This document shows, piece after piece, positions 5,947-9,039 of a DNA stretch of 9,039 bases. Positions within the stretch are counted from its first letter, which is position 1, and each line of letters opens with the position of its first letter. Source of the stretch: Mucilaginibacter sp. (GTDB taxonomy: Bacteria; Bacteroidota; Bacteroidia; Sphingobacteriales; Sphingobacteriaceae). The stretch lies in contig JAICXZ010000074.1 of assembly GCA_025934475.1 (NCBI GenBank), forward strand, positions 1-9,039, in the 5' to 3' direction. The translations under genes and the position numbers were made by a program. A model generated the notes under the pieces. That model saw only the letters and a list, made by a program, of their open reading frames with translations, had not been told where the DNA came from and made no database searches.

Positions 5947-7410
5947 TTGAGTTCGTCTCTGATCTTGCTGATTATCCTGGCCTATTTCGGTCTTTTGATG
6001 CTCATCTCGTGGTTCACTTCGAGACATACCAGGGACAATAGCTTTTTTGACGGCGACCGTGCGTCACCCTGGTTCCTTGTGGCATTTGGGATGATCGGTT
6101 CAGGCATATCGGCAGTTTCGCTGGTGTCGATACCCGGTAATGTCGGCAATAATAACCTCTATTATTTCCAGTTCATTTTGGGCACTATTGTGGGCTACCT
6201 GTTCATAGCCTTTGTATTGACACCTATATACTATAAGCTGAAACTGGTTTCCATCTACACTTACCTAAAGGTTCGCTTTGGGGATGTGACCTATAAAACC
6301 GGCTCCTTGTTCTTCCTGGTGTCGCAGTCGTTCGGGGCAGCGTTGCGGCTGCTGTTGTCTATCAAAATACTGCAATACGCTTTTTTCGATAACCTGCATA
6401 TTCCGTATTTTCTTACCATCATCATCGTGCTGGTGCTCATCTGGCTGTACACCAATAAATCGGGCATCAAAACCATCGTGTGGACGGACGCCTTGCAGTC
6501 CCTCTTCCTCATCACGGTTATAATCATATCCATCATTGCTATCAAAAACTCTCTGCGCTTGTCGGGTGCCGGAATGGTTAGCGCCATCGTGCATCATCCC
6601 TATGCCAGGCTGTTTGACTGGAACATCGATTCGGGCTCAAACTTTTTCAAGCAGTTCATATCGGGCCTGCTAATCACCGTTGCGCTTGTTGGCCTCGATC
6701 AAAGCATGATGCAGAAAACGCTGACCATCGCCAATATTAAAGGCGCACGAAAAAACGTGCTCACGTTTAGCTTTTTCATTGCAGCCGCCCAAACATTGTT
6801 CCTTGGCCTCGGTGTTTTGCTGTATATCTTTGTGGAACGGAACGGCATCAAACTCGAAGTGCAAAACGGGCAACTGGTCAATACCGACGGCCTGTACCCT
6901 TACCTCACGCTTCATTATTTCGGTGAAGTAGGCGCCATAGCATTCTTCATCGGTGTGGTGGCGTCCACCTTTGCCAGTATCGACGCCTGCATCACGGCCC
7001 TCACGACGGCTTTCAGCTACGATTTTCTTGATTTTGAAAATAAGCCGCACGAGGCAAAGAAAAAGATCAAAAACCGGGTATTGCTGGCCGTTAACATAGT
7101 AATGTTTGCGATCGTAATGGCTTTCTGGAGCAGCCACGGAGCCATCATCAATACTATTTTCAAAATAGCCGGCTATACCTACGGTCCAATTTTAGGTTTA
7201 TATTTAACGGGATTGTTCACCACAATACAACTCAGAGACAAATGGACACCCGTAGCCTGTGTATTGGCGGCTTTGTTAACCTGGGTGCTCAATGGTTTGT
7301 TCATCAGCCTCCTGAATTTCGATTTCGGGTTTATGAACATTTTGGTGAATGCTGTGCTGACAATTCTATTTTTATGGGTCATTCAGAAGAAAGCTCATGG
7401 CACTGTTTAA
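5947..7410 (+). CDS. Sodium:solute symporter (SSS family)
   Basis: A 487-aa transporter with about 13 hydrophobic segments, of the Bacteroidetes type within the SSS family (LeuT fold), coupling solute uptake to Na+. Supporting stretches are PWFLVAFGMIGSGISAVSL in TM2 (41-59), SGIKTIVWTDALQSLF (172-187), GLDQSMMQKTLTIANIK (249-265) and TFASIDACITALTTAFSYDF (341-360), the segment where the second sodium site usually lies. The substrate cannot be deduced. The start is unusual: after the in-frame stop at 5878-5880 there is no ATG until 5998, which would cut TM1. TTG 5947 gives a complete TM1 (SLILLIILAYFGLLMLISW) and is the best start. The gene ends 14 nt inside the acetyltransferase gene. Confidence 0.9.
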   Translation: MSSSLILLIILAYFGLLMLISWFTSRHTRDNSFFDGDRASPWFLVAFGMIGSGISAVSLVSIPGNVGNNNLYYFQFILGTIVGYLFIAFVLTPIYYKLKLVSIYTYLKVRFGDVTYKTGSLFFLVSQSFGAALRLLLSIKILQYAFFDNLHIPYFLTIIIVLVLIWLYTNKSGIKTIVWTDALQSLFLITVIIISIIAIKNSLRLSGAGMVSAIVHHPYARLFDWNIDSGSNFFKQFISGLLITVALVGLDQSMMQKTLTIANIKGARKNVLTFSFFIAAAQTLFLGLGVLLYIFVERNGIKLEVQNGQLVNTDGLYPYLTLHYFGEVGAIAFFIGVVASTFASIDACITALTTAFSYDFLDFENKPHEAKKKIKNRVLLAVNIVMFAIVMAFWSSHGAIINTIFKIAGYTYGPILGLYLTGLFTTIQLRDKWTPVACVLAALLTWVLNGLFISLLNFDFGFMNILVNAVLTILFLWVIQKKAHGTV

Positions 7411-7894
7411 CGAAGATATTATAATAAAGCAAACCACTGATCCGGTTGATTTTGCTGCCTGCGCTAACATCATGGTGCAAACCGCCCCGTGGATAACGCT
7501 TGGCATGAGTCTCGAAGACTGTTCTAAGGCATTCGAAGGGGCTTACCGGGAGGTTTTTGTGCTGAGAAAGGGAAATGAGATCGCAGCATTTTTCATCATC
7601 CAGCCACAGGGCAGCTTCAAAGGCTATATACAAACCATTGCCGTAGCCGAGGCTTACCGCGGGCTAGGTTTCGGCACCCGGATACTAGATTTTTGCGAGG
7701 ACCGTATCCTGAAATATTCGCCCAATATGTTTATCTGTGTAAGCTCATTCAACGAAGGCGCAATGAAACTATACACCCGCTTCGGCTTTGAAAAGGTTGG
7801 CGAACTGAAGGATTTCATCAAAGAAGGCTTTACGGAAATATTGCTCCGCAAAACGGTGGGGCCGACGTGTGGGTATAAATTGGCGGGAAAATGA
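7397..7894 (+). CDS. GNAT-family N-acetyltransferase
   Basis: A 165-aa protein with the GNAT acetyl-CoA fold. Motif A is IQTIAVAEAYRGLGFGTRIL (78-97), containing the pyrophosphate-binding R-G-L-G-F-G loop (88-93). Motif B includes SSFNEGAMKLYTRFGFEKVG (116-135), with the Tyr126 commonly used as general acid in this family. Beta-strands FVLRKGNEIAAFFIIQ precede motif A. It probably acetylates a small molecule or a protein amine; the acceptor is unknown. Its ATG lies inside the last codons of the symporter gene (14-nt overlap, different frame), so the two are cotranscribed and its translation is probably coupled. The C-terminal residues after about 153 (VGPTCGYKLAGK) are a variable tail. No clear terminator follows. 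Confidence 0.9.
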   Translation: MALFNEDIIIKQTTDPVDFAACANIMVQTAPWITLGMSLEDCSKAFEGAYREVFVLRKGNEIAAFFIIQPQGSFKGYIQTIAVAEAYRGLGFGTRILDFCEDRILKYSPNMFICVSSFNEGAMKLYTRFGFEKVGELKDFIKEGFTEILLRKTVGPTCGYKLAGK

Positions 7895-8006
7895 AATTGG
7901 CCGTTGGAGACAACTCGAGGCATTTGTACATGTGGTCTCCGCAAGTTTGGCGTACCGGCTTCGTTGGAAACGACTTCAACAACACCATAGAAAAGATGGA
8001 GACTAA

Positions 8007-8708
8007 TTAGCAGAGCTTACTAACGCCATAGAAACTTTCAGGAAATTTTCGCGTAACTTCCGTAAAATCAGAACTGCTGATATTCGCAAATGTGTAGGCA
8101 TCCCAACCTAATTCGAAAAAAATTAACCGTTGTTTTAGTTTTTGTAGGTCCTTGTCAATTGCTTTGAAAAGACTTGCGACCAACGCATTATTGGAAGAAC
8201 GCTCATACCATTTCAAAGCATTTTCCCACGAGTGTTTGTTCCCTAATGCCATATCGAGGAATGTGATGATTTCCTTTTCATTTTCTTCACCTTTCCAATC
8301 GATAACCTGAACCAGGCTTTTGGAATCGCCGAAAATGTATAAAACCTCAATCGGCTTCAAGTCTCCAAAATCTAAATTTGAATACTTTGTTACGATTGTA
8401 GGCTTGTGCGCCACAAACCCTTTTTGATCATTCAAATACCATTTAAAAAAAGCATTGAATTCGTCTTTATGGTTCGAAAAGATCAATTCGCCTGCTTTCA
8501 AAAATCCGACATTTTTCTCTTTGTTTTTTCTCTTGCCAACCAAGTCAATTATAAACGAAGCCACCAGTATTAGGCAAAAAATAATGGATACCCAAGCAGT
8601 ACTCAGTGTTTTAAGAACTTCGACAAAAAAATAAAGCAATAAGATTAGACCCAGGATTGATAGAATGATAATTGCGATAATGAGCCTGTCGCGGGTTTCT
8701 CTTTTCAT
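8007..8708 (-). CDS. Two-pass membrane protein of unknown function
   Basis: 233 aa from ATG 8708. Two hydrophobic helices come first: LIIAIIILSILGLILLLYFF (9-28) and AWVSIIFCLILVASFIIDL (38-56). A basic linker follows (GKRKNKEKN), then a cytoplasmic domain of about 165 residues rich in Lys, Phe and Trp with no motif I recognise (for example FNAFFKWYLNDQKGF, IDWKGEENEKEIITFL). The frame can be extended to TTG 8777 or ATG 8726, but the extra residues look non-coding and include the palindrome at 8714-8732. The gene is visibly AT-richer than the transporter and kinase genes and is convergent with the acetyltransferase, suggesting an accessory gene. The C-terminus ends in Cys. Function is unknown. 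Confidence 0.75.
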   Translation of the reverse strand: MKRETRDRLIIAIIILSILGLILLLYFFVEVLKTLSTAWVSIIFCLILVASFIIDLVGKRKNKEKNVGFLKAGELIFSNHKDEFNAFFKWYLNDQKGFVAHKPTIVTKYSNLDFGDLKPIEVLYIFGDSKSLVQVIDWKGEENEKEIITFLDMALGNKHSWENALKWYERSSNNALVASLFKAIDKDLQKLKQRLIFFELGWDAYTFANISSSDFTEVTRKFPESFYGVSKLC

Positions 8709-8926
8709 AATTACCCAAAAGTACATTTTGGGATAAGATGATGCTAGTTCTGACGATCGAAATTCTTTCTCCCCCAACTCTGTCGCGGAGAATCCCGCGG
8801 CGCAAGGTTGTACTAGCTTGTTATATCACACTAAGTCGCACTGAGTGTTTCATTTAATGCTGTCCATTTAAGACTCCACTACGCTAACTCTCAAACGATT
8901 ATGAATTCACAAACGCGTACAAGCCT
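8709..8926. other. Gap between the two minus-strand genes
   Basis: Apart from the dyad at 8714-8732, no gene, RNA or convincing terminator is seen. CACTAAG/CACTGAGTG around 8829-8845 is a weak repeat of CACT-type half-sites and could form only a short hairpin. Confidence 0.4.
8714..8732. promoter_or_regulatory. 19-nt dyad at the start of the two-pass membrane protein gene
   Basis: CCCAAAA (8714-8720) and TTTTGGG (8726-8732) are perfect inverted arms around GTACA, 6 nt upstream of ATG 8708. Read on the minus strand, TACTTTTG (8723-8716) matches the -7 consensus TAnnTTTG exactly, which would put transcription start within a few bases of the ATG. No -33 TTTG is seen at the usual distance. It could be a promoter with an overlapping operator. 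Confidence 0.4.
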
Positions 8927-9039
8927 TTATCCGCAACAAGAAGCCCCTACCTGCACAGGCGGACATTTAACCGTCCCATAACTGCAAAAAACACAACAAT
9001 CTCCATCTTGAGGCTTCAGAATGGCGTGACAGTTCTCGC
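8927..9039 (-). CDS. Cysteine-rich C-terminus of a small-peptide gene (5' end outside window)
   Basis: A minus-strand frame open from the window edge to TAA at 8927-8929, giving 36 visible residues. Seven are cysteine, at visible positions 3, 14, 15, 18, 25, 34 and 35. The core reads GDCCVFCSYGTVKCPPVQ, and the end is ASCCG. The CC-x2-C-x6-C spacing with a terminal CC suggests either metal binding or a disulfide-bonded secreted peptide. From memory, similar Cys-rich ends occur in short hypothetical peptides of Sphingobacteriaceae; this was not checked. The N-terminus, which would show a leader or signal peptide, lies beyond the window. The gene is in the same orientation as the two-pass membrane protein 219 bp downstream. 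Confidence 0.6.
   Translation of the reverse strand, partial: ENCHAILKPQDGDCCVFCSYGTVKCPPVQVGASCCG

Noticed and set aside
6670..7137. 155-aa minus-strand ORF inside the symporter gene
   Set aside because: It is antisense to well-conserved transporter segments, has low-complexity charged composition, and shows no start signals.
7906..7940. GGAGAC/GTCTCC inverted repeat after the acetyltransferase
   Set aside because: Only 6 bp with a 23-nt loop and no T-run; expected by chance and too weak for a terminator.
8901..8981. 26-aa plus-strand ORF starting at ATG 8901
   Set aside because: It lies opposite the cysteine-rich minus-strand frame, has no promoter or recognisable pattern, and is best explained as its shadow.

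Overview
The window looks like chromosomal DNA of a Bacteroidota member, probably Sphingobacteriaceae (Mucilaginibacter/Pedobacter-like). This is inferred from protein style (DUF202 protein, a Bacteroidetes-type sodium:solute symporter, a six-pass histidine kinase), the absence of Shine-Dalgarno sequences at most starts, and several matches to the Bacteroidetes -7 promoter box TAnnTTTG. No database search was possible, so family names rest on motifs seen in the translations. No rRNA, tRNA, CRISPR array, transposase or phage gene was found.

Layout, left to right. Positions 3-497 (+) hold the C-terminal end of a helical protein of unknown function, cut by the window edge. Positions 685-2052 (+) encode an orphan membrane sensor histidine kinase. 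The 760-bp gap 2053-2812 is not empty. It holds hairpins, a forward terminator at 2203-2235, and two tiny minus-strand membrane-peptide ORFs (46 aa at 2314-2454; about 26-48 aa ending at 2607), each followed by a plausible minus-strand terminator.

Positions 2933-4180 (+) encode an exported serine beta-lactamase-like hydrolase whose start is best placed 40 codons inside the longest ORF. Positions 4263-4975 (+) are a coupled pair: a very acidic, apparently disordered 101-aa protein and a three-pass DUF202 (YidH-like) membrane protein, overlapping by ATGA. Positions 5074-7894 (+) carry an alpha/beta hydrolase, a sodium:solute symporter that seems to start at TTG, and a GNAT acetyltransferase overlapping the symporter end by 14 nt. 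The last two are almost certainly cotranscribed, and the hydrolase may be as well.

The right end is on the minus strand. A visibly AT-richer two-pass membrane protein of unknown function (8007-8708) has a 19-nt dyad just before its start. At the window edge is the cysteine-rich C-terminus of another gene (stop at 8927), which continues beyond position 9039.

Most genes are ordinary housekeeping or accessory functions, and no multi-gene defence or biosynthetic system is visible. The items most worth following up are the cysteine-rich tail at 8927-9039, the acidic protein/DUF202 pair, and the two minute minus-strand membrane ORFs in the 2053-2812 gap.
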